Source: Enterobacter hormaechei subsp. hoffmannii (GTDB taxonomy: Bacteria; Pseudomonadota; Gammaproteobacteria; Enterobacterales; Enterobacteriaceae). Taken from it: a stretch of DNA of 64,000 nucleotides. Position numbers and translations under genes: made by a program. The notes beneath the pieces were generated by a model. That model worked only from the letters and a program-made list of their open reading frames with translations. It made no database searches and was not told the origin of the DNA. Below are positions 37,726 through 47,267 of this stretch, one piece after another (the first letter of the stretch is position 1; each line of letters opens with the position of its first letter). The stretch lies in NCBI RefSeq assembly GCF_001729745.1, contig NZ_CP017186.1:3720001-3784000 (forward strand), given 5' to 3'.

Positions 37726-38601
37726 TTACCGACGCACGCCGGAGGCCGCCGCGCGCTCCAGCACCACCTGCGCGTGGTTAATAATCGGTGCATCCACCAT
37801 TTTGCCGTTGAGCGAGACCACGCCCAGGCCGTTACGCTCGCCCTCTTCTGCCGCCTCAATCACCCGTTTGGCGTGCTCCACCTCTTCCCGTGTCGGGGCG
37901 TAGGCGTTGTGCAGCAGGTCAATCTGGCGCGGGTTAATCAGCGATTTGCCGTTAAAGCCCATCTTGCGGATCAGATCGACCTCGCGCAGGAACCCGGCTT
38001 CGTCGTTAACGTCTGACCACACCACGTCGAAGGCGTCGATGCCTGCCGCGCGGGCGGCGTGCAGCACGGCGCAGCGGGCGTAGAACAGCTCGGTGCCGTC
38101 GCCGCGCTCGGTCTGCATGTCCATTACGTAGTCAAAGGCGGCCAGCGCGATGCCGATAAGTCGCGGGGAGCTGCGGGCAATCGCCACGGCGTTGATGACG
38201 CCAATGGCCGATTCAATCGCCGCCATCACGCGGGTGGAACCCACTTCACGCCCGCACTCCTGCTCAATGCGCTCGAGGTGGCCTTCCAGCTCGTAGATAT
38301 CGTCCGGGGTGTCGGTTTTTGGCAGGCGAATCACGTCTACGCCCGCGCGCACGGCGGCCTCCAGATCCAGCAGGCCAAACGGCGTGCTCAGCGGGTTAAT
38401 ACGCACCACGGTTTCGATATCCTGATACATCGGGTGCTGCAACGCGTGGAACACCAGCATGCGTGCGGTGTCTTTCTCGCGCAGGGCCACGGCGTCCTCA
38501 AGGTCAAACATGATGGAGTCGGGGCGGTAGATAAAGGCGGTGGAGAGCATGGCGGCATTGGCGCCCGGCAGGAACAGCATACTGCGGCGGAGTTTGCTCA
38601 T
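37726..38601 (-). CDS. citE: Citrate lyase beta subunit (citryl-ACP lyase)
   Basis: 291 residues of the HpcH/HpaI aldolase fold. It cleaves citryl-ACP to oxaloacetate and acetyl-[15 protein letters not shown] near the start, DLEDAVA (about 34-40) and the magnesium-binding acids in AIESAIGV (about 134-141) and FDYVMDM are visible. ATGA overlap with citD. Confidence 0.95.
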   Translation of the reverse strand: MSKLRRSMLFLPGANAAMLSTAFIYRPDSIMFDLEDAVALREKDTARMLVFHALQHPMYQDIETVVRINPLSTPFGLLDLEAAVRAGVDVIRLPKTDTPDDIYELEGHLERIEQECGREVGSTRVMAAIESAIGVINAVAIARSSPRLIGIALAAFDYVMDMQTERGDGTELFYARCAVLHAARAAGIDAFDVVWSDVNDEAGFLREVDLIRKMGFNGKSLINPRQIDLLHNAYAPTREEVEHAKRVIEAAEEGERNGLGVVSLNGKMVDAPIINHAQVVLERAAASGVRR

Positions 38602-38891
38602 TTCAGCGCCCCCCAGTTGATGGCCTGTTCATCGGCGGCACGCAGAAGCGCGCTTTGCAGGCGGGCGCGGATCACACAGTCCAGCGCCCCTTTGTCTTCA
38701 ATAATGATTAATCCCTGGTGCACGTTCATGGCGCGCAATGTGTCGTTGACCACCTGGCGTATTTGCTCGCCAAACTGCTTAATCACTTCACTGTGGATGA
38801 CAATCTCCAGCTCACCGTGAGCGGGGGCGATTTTCACCATCAGGTCGCTGGACTCCTGCGTTCCGGCCAGCGCCTCCCTTACAATATTCAT
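38598..38891 (-). CDS. citD: Citrate lyase acyl carrier protein (gamma subunit)
   Basis: 97 residues from ATG 38891; upstream codons of the same frame lie inside citC. The prosthetic-group serine should be S14 or so in [12 protein letters not shown], as in Klebsiella CitD. It carries acetyl and citryl groups between CitF and CitE. It lies between citC (16 bases) and citE (overlap). Confidence 0.93.
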   Translation of the reverse strand: MNIVREALAGTQESSDLMVKIAPAHGELEIVIHSEVIKQFGEQIRQVVNDTLRAMNVHQGLIIIEDKGALDCVIRARLQSALLRAADEQAINWGALK

Positions 38892-38907
38892 GATAAATTC
38901 CTGATAG

Positions 38908-39930
38908 TTATGCGACTTCCGCACTCGCACGATAATGTGCTTCGAGGTGCGCGAAGGTGGAGTCCGGGACAATCTCCCGGATCCGGGAAAACTGCTGTGT
39001 CTTGAGTAAACGGCGCACTTCCGAGGCCGAAATGGCGTTGCCGGTGGCTTTGATGCGCGGCATTTCCACCACGTCGATGTGCGAGGCCAGCAGATCGTGC
39101 AGCGTCTGGTTGTACTGGCGGGTGATATCGCAGAACGGTTCCGAACCAATAAAACGGTGCGTGATGCCCAGCGCCGGGGCGATAAAGTCCCGGAAGATCA
39201 GCACGTCGATCTCGCTCCACGCCTGCTGCACTTTGCCGGTCTCCTTCAGGAAGTAGGCCGGAAACGTGGCGCGGGAGATGATGTACTGCGAGCCTTCATG
39301 CACCACCACGTTCGACAGATGCGCCACGCCCGCGCGCACCATCTCAATGCGCGCGCTGAACGGGAAGAACGAGGCGTCTTCACGCACCACGAACAGATGC
39401 AGAGCATCGCACTGCGCCGCCGCCTGCTCCACCAGATGACGGTGACCGAGGGTGAATGGGTTGGCGTTCATCACGATGGCACCAATCTTCTCCCCACACT
39501 TGCGGCTAGCGCGCAGGGATCGGCAGTAGCGCACGATCCCTTGCGGAGTGTTCTCCATTAGCACCGCGTTGTTCCCGCTCTGGGCAACCGGCCAGAAACC
39601 GCTGCGGCCAAAGCGTTCCTTATTGCAAGGACGGGTGCAGAGGAAGAGGTGAAAATGGCCGCGCTCCAGCGCCGCATTTTCCACCTCTGCCAGCAGACGC
39701 GCGCTGAAGTTTTCCCCACGAAGCTGCTCGTTGACCGCCACGCACTTGATGACGTTGGCAGCAAGTCCGGCGCAACCCACCAGCTGCGCGCCGGACCAGG
39801 CTTCAACAAACAGCGTGATGTCGTTGTCCAGGCCAAGGCCGCTGTCTGCCAGCAGGTATCGGATCTGGCTTAAGCGTTCCGGGTGTTTCGCCACAACGGT
39901 GTGGCGAAAATCAATGGGTTGCGATTGCAT
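38908..39930 (-). CDS. citC: Citrate lyase synthetase (acetate:citrate lyase ligase)
   Basis: 340 residues. CitC acetylates the thiol of the citrate lyase prosthetic group with ATP and acetate, activating the enzyme. An N-terminal GNAT-like acetyltransferase domain (about 1-130) and a nucleotidyltransferase domain with NANPFTLGHRHLVEQAA (about 154-170) are visible. It begins 13 bases after the FAH-family gene's stop. Confidence 0.94.
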   Translation of the reverse strand: MQSQPIDFRHTVVAKHPERLSQIRYLLADSGLGLDNDITLFVEAWSGAQLVGCAGLAANVIKCVAVNEQLRGENFSARLLAEVENAALERGHFHLFLCTRPCNKERFGRSGFWPVAQSGNNAVLMENTPQGIVRYCRSLRASRKCGEKIGAIVMNANPFTLGHRHLVEQAAAQCDALHLFVVREDASFFPFSARIEMVRAGVAHLSNVVVHEGSQYIISRATFPAYFLKETGKVQQAWSEIDVLIFRDFIAPALGITHRFIGSEPFCDITRQYNQTLHDLLASHIDVVEMPRIKATGNAISASEVRRLLKTQQFSRIREIVPDSTFAHLEAHYRASAEVA

Positions 39931-39943
39931 GCTGCCGCCTTAC

Positions 39944-40807
39944 TCAGTGCGCTGCCGCGAGCCCGACGGCTGGCGCTTCCACGATCACGTTGCTCAGATG
40001 ACCGATATGTTCGATCTCCACCTCAATGCGATCCCCCTCCTTCATAAACAGTGGCGGGTTGCGCTTTTTACCCACCCCGCCAGGCGAGCCGGTGATGATC
40101 ACGTCGCCCGGGCTGAGACGGGTGAAGGTGCTGATGTACTCGATCAGCTCCGCCACCTTGTGGATCATGCTGCTGGTGTTGTCCTCCTGCACCATGCGGC
40201 CGTTCAGCCAGGTGCGGATCGCCAGGCTGTGCGGGTCCGGGATCTCATCCGCCGTCGCCATCCACGGGCCGAACGCCCCGGTCTGCCGCCAGTTTTTCCC
40301 GGCGGTGAACCAGGTGTGCTGCCAGTCGCGGGCGGAGCCGTCCATGTAGCAGCTGTAGCCCGCCACATGACGCAGGGCGTCGTCGCGGCTGATGTTCTCC
40401 CCGCCTTTGCCGATGATCACCGCCAGCTCGCCTTCGTAGTCGAACTCGCTGGAGTGGCGCGGCTTCAGCACCGGCTCGTTGTGGCCGGTCTGTGAATCCG
40501 GGAAGCGGACAAACAGGGTCGGGGCCGGGTTATGCTGATCAAACTCCTTGCGCTTGTCGGCATAGTTCATGCCCACGCAGAGAATTTTTTCCGGCTGGAC
40601 AATCACCGGTAAGAAGGTGATGGCGTTCAGCGGTACATCCACCGCGTCGTTCAGAAAAAGGGTGGCCTGCGCCAGCCCGTTCCCCTGCAACAGCGCTTTA
40701 AGGTCGCCATAGCGGTCGCCCAGGCGGCGGCCTAAATCAATCACGCCCTCGGCCTGAACGATGCCGTAGCTGCGTTTACCCTGGTATAAAAAGCTTGCGA
40801 GTTTCAT
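39944..40807 (-). CDS. Fumarylacetoacetate hydrolase-family protein (candidate oxaloacetate-acting enzyme)
   Basis: 287 residues, FAH C-terminal domain type. The metal site is visible as EFDYEGELAVIIGK (about 120-133), with the E-x-E pair and a later aspartate in YMDGSARDWQ; KILCVGMNYADKRKE and ITGSPGGVGKKRNPP are family loops. FAH proteins hydrolyse acylpyruvates or decarboxylate and tautomerise oxaloacetate. It lies between the citrate carrier and citC, in an operon that makes oxaloacetate from citrate and has no oadGAB genes. Oxaloacetate decarboxylase or tautomerase activity is therefore the leading inference, not shown. Confidence 0.85.
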   Translation of the reverse strand: MKLASFLYQGKRSYGIVQAEGVIDLGRRLGDRYGDLKALLQGNGLAQATLFLNDAVDVPLNAITFLPVIVQPEKILCVGMNYADKRKEFDQHNPAPTLFVRFPDSQTGHNEPVLKPRHSSEFDYEGELAVIIGKGGENISRDDALRHVAGYSCYMDGSARDWQHTWFTAGKNWRQTGAFGPWMATADEIPDPHSLAIRTWLNGRMVQEDNTSSMIHKVAELIEYISTFTRLSPGDVIITGSPGGVGKKRNPPLFMKEGDRIEVEIEHIGHLSNVIVEAPAVGLAAAH

Positions 40808-40824
40808 TGTTCTTTCCTGAAAAC

Positions 40825-42186
40825 TTAAACGAGGAAGTTGCCCAGAATCAGCAGTGAGACAGAGACGTTAATCGCCCCGCCGATACGGGTAGCAATCTGG
40901 GCGAATGGCATCAGGCTCATGCGGTTGCCTGCGGTCAGGATCGCCACGTCACCGGTACCACCCTGCCCGCTCTGACAGCAGGAGACGATGGCGACATCAA
41001 TCGGGTGCATACCAATCTTTTTGCCAACGAAGAATCCGGTTGCCACCAGCGCGGAAACGGTGCTGATAATCACCAGCAGGTTGCTGACGGTGAACGCCGC
41101 CACCAGTTCATGCCATGGGGTAATCGCCACGCCAACGGCGAATAGAATCGGGTAGGTCACGGAGGTCTGGAAGAATTTGTACACCACCTGAGAACCCTCC
41201 AGCAGACGCGGAGAGGCGCCATTGCAGAGCTTCACCAGCACCGCCATAAACAGCATACCGACCGGCGCTGGCAGACCAATCAGCTTGTGGCCGAGCATGC
41301 CCAGCATGTACAGCAGCACCGCCAGCAGCGCGCCGGAGGCGATGGTGGTCACATCCGCTTTGCCGGAGAACGCGGGTTGAGAGACGGTGGCATCGGCGTT
41401 GGCGCGGTTAGGCATCAGCTGGCCTTCACCGGTCAGGTGCGGGTAGCGTTTCCCGAGCTGGTTGAGGCAACCGGAGATGATGATCGCCGTCAGGCCGCCG
41501 AGCATTACCATCGGCAGCACGCGGCCGAGCGCCACGCCCTGATCCATGTGCAGCAGGGTGGCATAGCCGATAGAGAGCGGGATCGCCCCTTCCCCGACGC
41601 CGCCCGCCATGATCGGCAGAATGATAAAGAAGAAGATCTGGAACGGCTCGAGGCCCAGCGCCAGCCCAACGCCCATGCCGACAATCATGCCGACGATTTC
41701 ACCGCACAGCATCGGGAAGAAGATGCGCAGGAAGCCCTGGATCAGCACGGTGCGGTTCATGCTCATGATGCTGCCGACAATAATGCAGCAGATATAGAGG
41801 TAGAGAATGTTGGTGGATTTATAGAATTTGGTCGTGGACTCGACCACCACGTCCGGCAGCAGGCCGTAATAGACCAACGCGGAAGGGATAAAGGTGGCGC
41901 AAATTGCCGCCGCGCCGAGCTTGCCGACAATCGGCAGGCGTTTGCCGAACTCGCCGCAGGCAAAGCCGAAGAAGGCCAGCGTGGCCACCATGACCACGAT
42001 GTCGCTCGGCAGTTTTCCGCCCAGGCAATCTATCGCAATCAGCGCGCCCGCCAGAACGAACAGTGGCAGAGGAATAATGCCGATTTTCCAGGTATCCATA
42101 ATATGCCACCAGCGCTCTTTGAGCGATGGCCGCTGAATATCAATCGGGTCGTGGGTAACAGAGAATGAATCGTCAGTTGTGCTCAT
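40825..42186 (-). CDS. 2-hydroxycarboxylate transporter family citrate carrier (CitS/CitW type)
   Basis: 453 residues, hydrophobic, with about 11 membrane segments after a polar 30-residue tail. The two reentrant-loop signatures of the 2HCT family are present: MAGGVGEGAIPLS (about 195-207) and SGQGGTGDVAILTA (about 405-418), each with the GGxG core, and the citrate-binding arginine region ATRIGG. Klebsiella CitS is a sodium/citrate symporter, and CitW, linked to a second citrate cluster, was described as a citrate/acetate exchanger. Which mode applies cannot be told from sequence. First gene of the citrate operon. Confidence 0.9.
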   Translation of the reverse strand: MSTTDDSFSVTHDPIDIQRPSLKERWWHIMDTWKIGIIPLPLFVLAGALIAIDCLGGKLPSDIVVMVATLAFFGFACGEFGKRLPIVGKLGAAAICATFIPSALVYYGLLPDVVVESTTKFYKSTNILYLYICCIIVGSIMSMNRTVLIQGFLRIFFPMLCGEIVGMIVGMGVGLALGLEPFQIFFFIILPIMAGGVGEGAIPLSIGYATLLHMDQGVALGRVLPMVMLGGLTAIIISGCLNQLGKRYPHLTGEGQLMPNRANADATVSQPAFSGKADVTTIASGALLAVLLYMLGMLGHKLIGLPAPVGMLFMAVLVKLCNGASPRLLEGSQVVYKFFQTSVTYPILFAVGVAITPWHELVAAFTVSNLLVIISTVSALVATGFFVGKKIGMHPIDVAIVSCCQSGQGGTGDVAILTAGNRMSLMPFAQIATRIGGAINVSVSLLILGNFLV

Positions 42187-42531
42187 AATAAGCCCCTTAG
42201 TTATTTTGTGCGTTCAGCTTAGAGTCACAAAGGCTTACTTTATGTGAGGAATGGCATATTAAAAGCGAAGTTTTAATGGCCGCTATGGTTTTAATGGTTT
42301 CTTTTATTTAATGTGATTTATGCCTTATTTATTGCCGTGGTTTTTATGGTTTCTTTTCTAAACTGAACAAAGAAATAACATTTATTCATTTAACCTTAAG
42401 AGGATGAGACTTTCGGAAAAATCTTTTACAGGCTGCGCTGTGCAAGGGATCACAAGTTTTCGGCAAAGCGGGCATCCTGGCCTTAAAAGATGATATATTC
42501 AGCCGACCTGTTGATATCTCGCGTGATAGTT
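42187..42531. promoter_or_regulatory. Divergent control region of the citrate carrier operon and citAB
   Basis: 345 bases, very AT-rich, with no gene. ATGGTTTCTTTT occurs at 42294-42305 and again at 42346-42357, 52 bp apart (about five helical turns), with related ATGGTTTTA at 42285. These repeats are candidate CitB sites. A CRP-like site lies at 42439-42454. Confidence 0.65.
42439..42454. promoter_or_regulatory. CRP-like site in the citrate control region
   Basis: TGTGCAAGGGATCACA differs from TGTGA(N6)TCACA at one position. It shares 15 consecutive bases with 12179-12193. Citrate fermentation genes of Klebsiella are under catabolite control. Confidence 0.6.
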
Positions 42532-44169
42532 ATGAAAGTATCGTTTCAGATCAAGCTGTTTATTTCGCTGGTCGCCTTTTTCTCAGTGCTGTTCGCATTA
42601 CTGGGCGGATATTATTATGTCGATGTCGGCAGGCAGCTTTATCAGGAAATGAGCGCGCGCGCAAAAATACAGGCAGAAGAAATTGCGCTTATTCCTTCTT
42701 TGCGAAAAGAAGTCGAACAAAAGGATATCCAGGGCATCCATGACTTTATGCAGAAAATAGCCGCCCGCAGCGACGCCAGTTTTATTGTGATTGGTGACAA
42801 TAAAGGGCTGCATCTTTTCCATTCCGTGTTTGCCGACCGGGTAGGCAAAACGCTGGTTGGCGGAGACAACGACGAGGTATTACACGGCAAAAGCACCATC
42901 ACCATCCGCAAGGGCGGGTTAGGCATTTCGCTGCGCAGCAAAGCGCCCATTTTTAATGATGCCGGGCAGGTGGTGGGGATTGTTTCGGTAGGCTATCTCA
43001 CAAGCTATCTGGACACCATCACCGTCAGCAAGGTGGTTAATATCCTGATTGCCGCCGTGCTGCTGCTTATCGCCCTGTTTATTTTCTCCTGGTTCTTCAC
43101 CCGCAGCATCAAGAAGCAGATATTCTCTCTGGAGCCGCGCGAAATCGGCCTGCTGGTGCGTCAGCAAAAGGCGATGATGGAATCCATTTATGAAGGGGTG
43201 ATTGCCATCGACGACGATCTCCGCATTGAGGTGATTAACCAGGCGGCGCGTAAATTATTAGGCTTACGCCAGCCCGCCCGCGAACTGCGGGGTCAACTCA
43301 TCAGCCAGGTGATCGCGCCCGTCCCGTTCTTTAACGCGCAAACCATGCTTGCGAAAGACACCCACGATGAGATCTGTCGCTTTAACGATCTCACGGTCAT
43401 TGCCAGCCGGGTGCGGATCATGCTGGAAGATGCGTTGCAGGGTTGGGTGATCACCTTTCGCGATCGCAACGAGATCGACTCGCTCAGCGCCCAGCTCAGC
43501 CAGGTGAAGCGCTATGTTGATAACCTGCGCATCATGCGCCATGAACAGCTGAACCGCATGACCACGCTGTCCGGCCTGCTGCATATGGGCCGTTATGACG
43601 AGGCGATCCGCTACATACAGGCGCAGTCGGAACACGCTCAGGAGCTGCTGGACTTTATCTCGTCCCGCTTTAGCTCCCCGACGCTGTGCGGTTTGCTGCT
43701 TGGAAAGGCCGCCCGCGCGCGTGAAAAAGGCGTTGAGCTGAGCTTCGATCCGGCCTGCCGGGTGGACAAACCCTTCCTGCCGCTGCTCGAATCGGAACTA
43801 GTCTCGATCATCGGGAACTTGCTGGATAACGCCATCGAAGCGACCCAGCGCGCCCCGCTCCCGCATGCCCCGGTAGACGTCCTAATAAAGTTGAACGAGC
43901 AGGAACTGATTATTGAAGTCGCCGACCAGGGCGTCGGCATCACACCGGAGATCCGCGACCGGATCTTTGAGCGCGGCATCACTACCAAAACGCGCGGCGA
44001 TCACGGTATTGGCCTGTATCTGATTGAAAGCTACGTCACGCAGGCTGGCGGTGCAATTGAAGTTGCCGATAACACCCCACGCGGTGCCATTTTCTCACTG
44101 TTTATTCCCGCCACGGGAACGGTCCGGCACCCCGTACAGGAACTGGAAGATACCGACTATGCAACATGA
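42532..44169 (+). CDS. citA: Citrate sensor histidine kinase CitA
   Basis: 545 residues from ATG 42532; an ATG at 42490 would add 14. Helix 1 (about 9-30), a periplasmic PAS/Cache citrate-sensing domain (30-165, ending SVGYLTSYLDT), helix 2 (about 172-193), a cytoplasmic PAS domain (about 210-320), then the kinase. The phosphorylated histidine is H337 in MRHEQLNRM and the ATP site shows LLDNAIEA (N433), DQGVGI and HGIGLYL. Same layout as CitA/DcuS. The start of citB overlaps its end by 11 bases. Confidence 0.94.
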   Translation: MKVSFQIKLFISLVAFFSVLFALLGGYYYVDVGRQLYQEMSARAKIQAEEIALIPSLRKEVEQKDIQGIHDFMQKIAARSDASFIVIGDNKGLHLFHSVFADRVGKTLVGGDNDEVLHGKSTITIRKGGLGISLRSKAPIFNDAGQVVGIVSVGYLTSYLDTITVSKVVNILIAAVLLLIALFIFSWFFTRSIKKQIFSLEPREIGLLVRQQKAMMESIYEGVIAIDDDLRIEVINQAARKLLGLRQPARELRGQLISQVIAPVPFFNAQTMLAKDTHDEICRFNDLTVIASRVRIMLEDALQGWVITFRDRNEIDSLSAQLSQVKRYVDNLRIMRHEQLNRMTTLSGLLHMGRYDEAIRYIQAQSEHAQELLDFISSRFSSPTLCGLLLGKAARAREKGVELSFDPACRVDKPFLPLLESELVSIIGNLLDNAIEATQRAPLPHAPVDVLIKLNEQELIIEVADQGVGITPEIRDRIFERGITTKTRGDHGIGLYLIESYVTQAGGAIEVADNTPRGAIFSLFIPATGTVRHPVQELEDTDYAT

Positions 44170-44851
44170 ACTTATCGACGTACTGATTGTTGAAGACGAG
44201 AACGAACTGGCGCAACTGCACGCGGAGCTTATCGGTAAACATCCGCGCCTGAGGCTGGTGGGGATTGCCGCGTCACTGGCCGACGCGCAGGTACAACTGG
44301 AGAGCAAACAGCCGAAGCTGATGCTGCTGGATAACTATCTGCCGGACGGCAAAGGCATCACCCTTATCAGCAACCCGATGCTCACCCGCGCCAACTGCTC
44401 GGTGATTTTCATCACCGCCGCCAGCGATATGGACACCTGTAGCCAGGCCATTCGTAACGGCGCGTTCGACTACATCCTCAAGCCAGTTTCCTGGAAACGC
44501 CTGAGCCAGTCGCTGGAACGTTTTGTGCAGTTTGCCGAACAGCAGCGCGTCTGGAAGATTGTCGACCAGCAGAACGTGGATTCACTCTATCAGCTACAGG
44601 CGAAAAATTATCGACTGGACAACGGCAGCAAAGGGATAGAGGAGAACACGCTGGCGCGGGTGCAAACGCTGTTTAACAACAAGGCGGCGCACTGCTTTAC
44701 GGTGGATGAGGTGGTGAGCGAGACGGGACTGAGTAAAACCACCACCCGGCGCTATCTGGAACACTGCGTGGAGGTGGGTTTTCTGACGGTGGAGATGCTG
44801 TACGGGAAGATTGGGCATCCGAGAAGGATGTACCGGCGTAGTGCGACTTAA
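44159..44851 (+). CDS. citB: Citrate response regulator CitB
   Basis: 230 residues from ATG 44159, overlapping citA; the frame stays open further upstream inside citA. The receiver domain has acidic pocket E12-D13, phosphoacceptor D58 (LMLLDNYLPDG) and lysine in ILKPV. The C-terminal HTH (about 165-225, SETGLSKTTTRRYLEHC) is the CitB/DcuR type. It should activate the divergent carrier-citCDEFXG operon in anaerobic conditions with citrate. Confidence 0.94.
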   Translation: MQHELIDVLIVEDENELAQLHAELIGKHPRLRLVGIAASLADAQVQLESKQPKLMLLDNYLPDGKGITLISNPMLTRANCSVIFITAASDMDTCSQAIRNGAFDYILKPVSWKRLSQSLERFVQFAEQQRVWKIVDQQNVDSLYQLQAKNYRLDNGSKGIEENTLARVQTLFNNKAAHCFTVDEVVSETGLSKTTTRRYLEHCVEVGFLTVEMLYGKIGHPRRMYRRSAT

Positions 44852-44854
44852 CTC

Positions 44855-44948
44855 CCCTCACCCCGGCCCTCTCCCCAAAGGGGCGAGGGTGAAAAGACGG
44901 CTCCGTGCAATCCCCTCTCCCCTTTGGGGAGAGGGTTAGGGTGAGGGG
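44855..44948. repeat. Dispersed CCCTCACCC...GGGTGAGGG palindrome pair, copy 4
   Basis: Two inverted arms with CCCCAAAGGGG-type stems lie between the convergent citB and speC genes. It separates the citrate cluster from the backbone and may serve both as a terminator. Confidence 0.85.
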
Positions 44949-44950
44949 CC

Positions 44951-47086
44951 CTACTTTAACACGTACCCATACAGTCGCTTGATCCCGTCGGCATCCTTCT
45001 CGCTGTAAACGCCCTGCAACTCTGGCGAGAAACCCGGCAGCATATTAATGCCCTCTTCCAGCGCCAGGAAGTAGCGCTGTACTGCTCCACCCCAGACTTC
45101 CCCCGGTACCACGCACAGCACGCCCGGCGGGTATGGCAGCGCACCTTCGGCGGCAATGCGTCCTTCGGCGTCACGAATACGCACCAGTTCGACATTCCCG
45201 CGAATGTACTCCTGGTTGGCATCCTGCGGGTTCATCACCACGGCAGGCAGGCTCTCCTGGCGGAACATCGCCTTCTGTAAATCCTTCACGTTAAAGCTGA
45301 CGTAGAGATCGTGCATCTCCTGGCACAGCTGACGGATCGTATAGTCGCGGTAACGCACCGGGTATTTCTGATAGATGGTCGGCAGCACATCCACGAGCGG
45401 CGTATCGTCTTCAATATGCTGTTCAAACTGCCCCAGCATCGCCACCAGCTGCATTAGCTTCTCCGCGCTCTCGGCTGGCGTCAGCAGGAACAGGATGGAG
45501 TTGAGATCGCACTTCTCCGGCACAATGCCGTTTTCGCGGAGGTAGTGGGCGAGAATGGTCGCCGGAATGCCGAAATCGGTATAGTGCCCTGTTTCCGCAT
45601 CAATGCCCGGCGTGGTCAGCAGCAGCTTGCACGGATCGACGAAATACTGTTCACGGGCATAGCCTTCAAAACCGTGCCATTTTGCACCCGGTTCAAAACT
45701 AAAGAAGCGACGCTCGCTGGCGATGGCATGCGTGGGGTGATCCTGCCATGGCCGCCCCGCCACCACCGGTGGGATAAAGGGTTTGATCATATGGCAGTTG
45801 GCGATGATGGCCTTGCGCGCTTCAATGCCCAGCTCGACGCATTCAGCCCACAACCTGCGTCCGCTCTCACCCTCGTGGATCTTGGCGTTCACGTCCAGCG
45901 CCGCAAACAGCGGGTAAAACGGGCTGGTGGAGGCATGCAGCATGAACGCATTGTTCAGCCGCTTGTGCGGGCAGAAGCGCGACTGACCGCGAATATGGTT
46001 ATCCTTTTTATGGATCTGTGAGGTTTGCGAGAACCCGGCCTGCTGTTTGTGGACCGACTGGGTCACGAAAATTCCCGGATCGTTCTCGTTCAGTTCCAGC
46101 AGAAGCGGAGACGTTTCCGCCATCATCGGGATAAATTGCTCGTAGCCGACCCAGGCGGAGTCAAAGAGGATGTAGTCGCAAAGGTGACCGATCTTGTCGA
46201 TCACCTGACGGGCGTTGTAGATCGTGCCGTCGTAGGTGCCGAGCTGAATGATCGCCAGACGGAACGGGCGCGCCTCGGCGGCTTTCTGCGGCGCGACGTC
46301 ACGGATCAGTTCCCGCAGCCAGGCCTCATCAAAGCAGTGTTCATCGATCCCGCCGATAAAACCAAACGGATTACGGGCTGCCTCAAGATAGACAGGCGTT
46401 GCCCCGGCCTGGATCAGCGCCCCATGATGGTTGGACTTATGGTTGTTACGATCGAACAGCACCAGATCGCCACGGGTCAGCAGCGCATTGGTCACCACTT
46501 TATTGGCCGCCGACGTGCCGTTCAGCACGAAGTAGGTTTTATCCGCGTTGAACACTTTCGCCGCGAACTTTTGCGCGTGCTTGGCAGAACCTTCGTGGAT
46601 CAGCAAATCACCGAGCTTCACGTCGGCATTGCACATATCGGCACGAAACACGTTTTCACCGAAGAAGTCGTAAAACTGCCGCCCGGCGGGATGTTTTTTA
46701 AAAAAGGCGCCGTGCTGGTGACCCGGACAGGCAAAGGTGCTGTTTCCCATCGCCACATACTGGCTCAGGGTGTCAAAAAAGGGTGGCAGCAGGTTCTCTT
46801 CATACCGGCAGGCGGCAGATTCCAGTTCCAGCAATTCTTGTGCTTTACCCGAGATGATCGCCGTGACACCCTCTGGCACCTCTCCTGGCTCTGTTGAGAA
46901 CATAAATACCGGTAACTGAAAGCCCGTACGCTTCAGCAACGCAAGAATGCCGCTGTAGCTTTCAACAACCGTAATGACGACTGCCGCCACATCGGTGAAA
47001 TCGGTGTTATCCAGCATAACCTTTTCGCGATGCGTAGAAACTTTGGATACCAGCTCACGGCTGACGGCAATTTTCATGGTTTTCAT
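44951..47086 (-). CDS. speC: Constitutive (biosynthetic) ornithine decarboxylase
   Basis: 711 residues from ATG 47086, the same length as E. coli SpeC; 37 further upstream codons are open but are leader. A PLP decarboxylase of fold type I: a receiver-like N-terminal wing (1-110), FACPGHQHGAFFKKHPAG (about 147-164), and the PLP lysine in QSVHKQQAGFSQ (about 355). It makes putrescine from ornithine, complementing the speA-speB route in this window. It diverges from yqgA, with about 180 bases between. Confidence 0.96.
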   Translation of the reverse strand: MKTMKIAVSRELVSKVSTHREKVMLDNTDFTDVAAVVITVVESYSGILALLKRTGFQLPVFMFSTEPGEVPEGVTAIISGKAQELLELESAACRYEENLLPPFFDTLSQYVAMGNSTFACPGHQHGAFFKKHPAGRQFYDFFGENVFRADMCNADVKLGDLLIHEGSAKHAQKFAAKVFNADKTYFVLNGTSAANKVVTNALLTRGDLVLFDRNNHKSNHHGALIQAGATPVYLEAARNPFGFIGGIDEHCFDEAWLRELIRDVAPQKAAEARPFRLAIIQLGTYDGTIYNARQVIDKIGHLCDYILFDSAWVGYEQFIPMMAETSPLLLELNENDPGIFVTQSVHKQQAGFSQTSQIHKKDNHIRGQSRFCPHKRLNNAFMLHASTSPFYPLFAALDVNAKIHEGESGRRLWAECVELGIEARKAIIANCHMIKPFIPPVVAGRPWQDHPTHAIASERRFFSFEPGAKWHGFEGYAREQYFVDPCKLLLTTPGIDAETGHYTDFGIPATILAHYLRENGIVPEKCDLNSILFLLTPAESAEKLMQLVAMLGQFEQHIEDDTPLVDVLPTIYQKYPVRYRDYTIRQLCQEMHDLYVSFNVKDLQKAMFRQESLPAVVMNPQDANQEYIRGNVELVRIRDAEGRIAAEGALPYPPGVLCVVPGEVWGGAVQRYFLALEEGINMLPGFSPELQGVYSEKDADGIKRLYGYVLK

Positions 47087-47267
47087 AAGCGCAAATACCC
47101 TCACCGAACGGTGAGACAGGAAGGAGAAAATTCGCGCAATCATGTCACCTTTTATTTTCAGGTGCAAGAAGGAATCAGTATGCGTTACGCCTCCCAAAGC
47201 TAAGCATAATCAGGGACGGACGTGCCATAATCATGCAATGCCAGTGCTTAAATAACAGGAGTTAAAC

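Noticed and set aside
36405..37781. Long plus-strand frame (458 codons) opposite citF
   Set aside because: Antisense to a clear citF gene; arginine- and histidine-rich composition typical of a GC-rich shadow frame.
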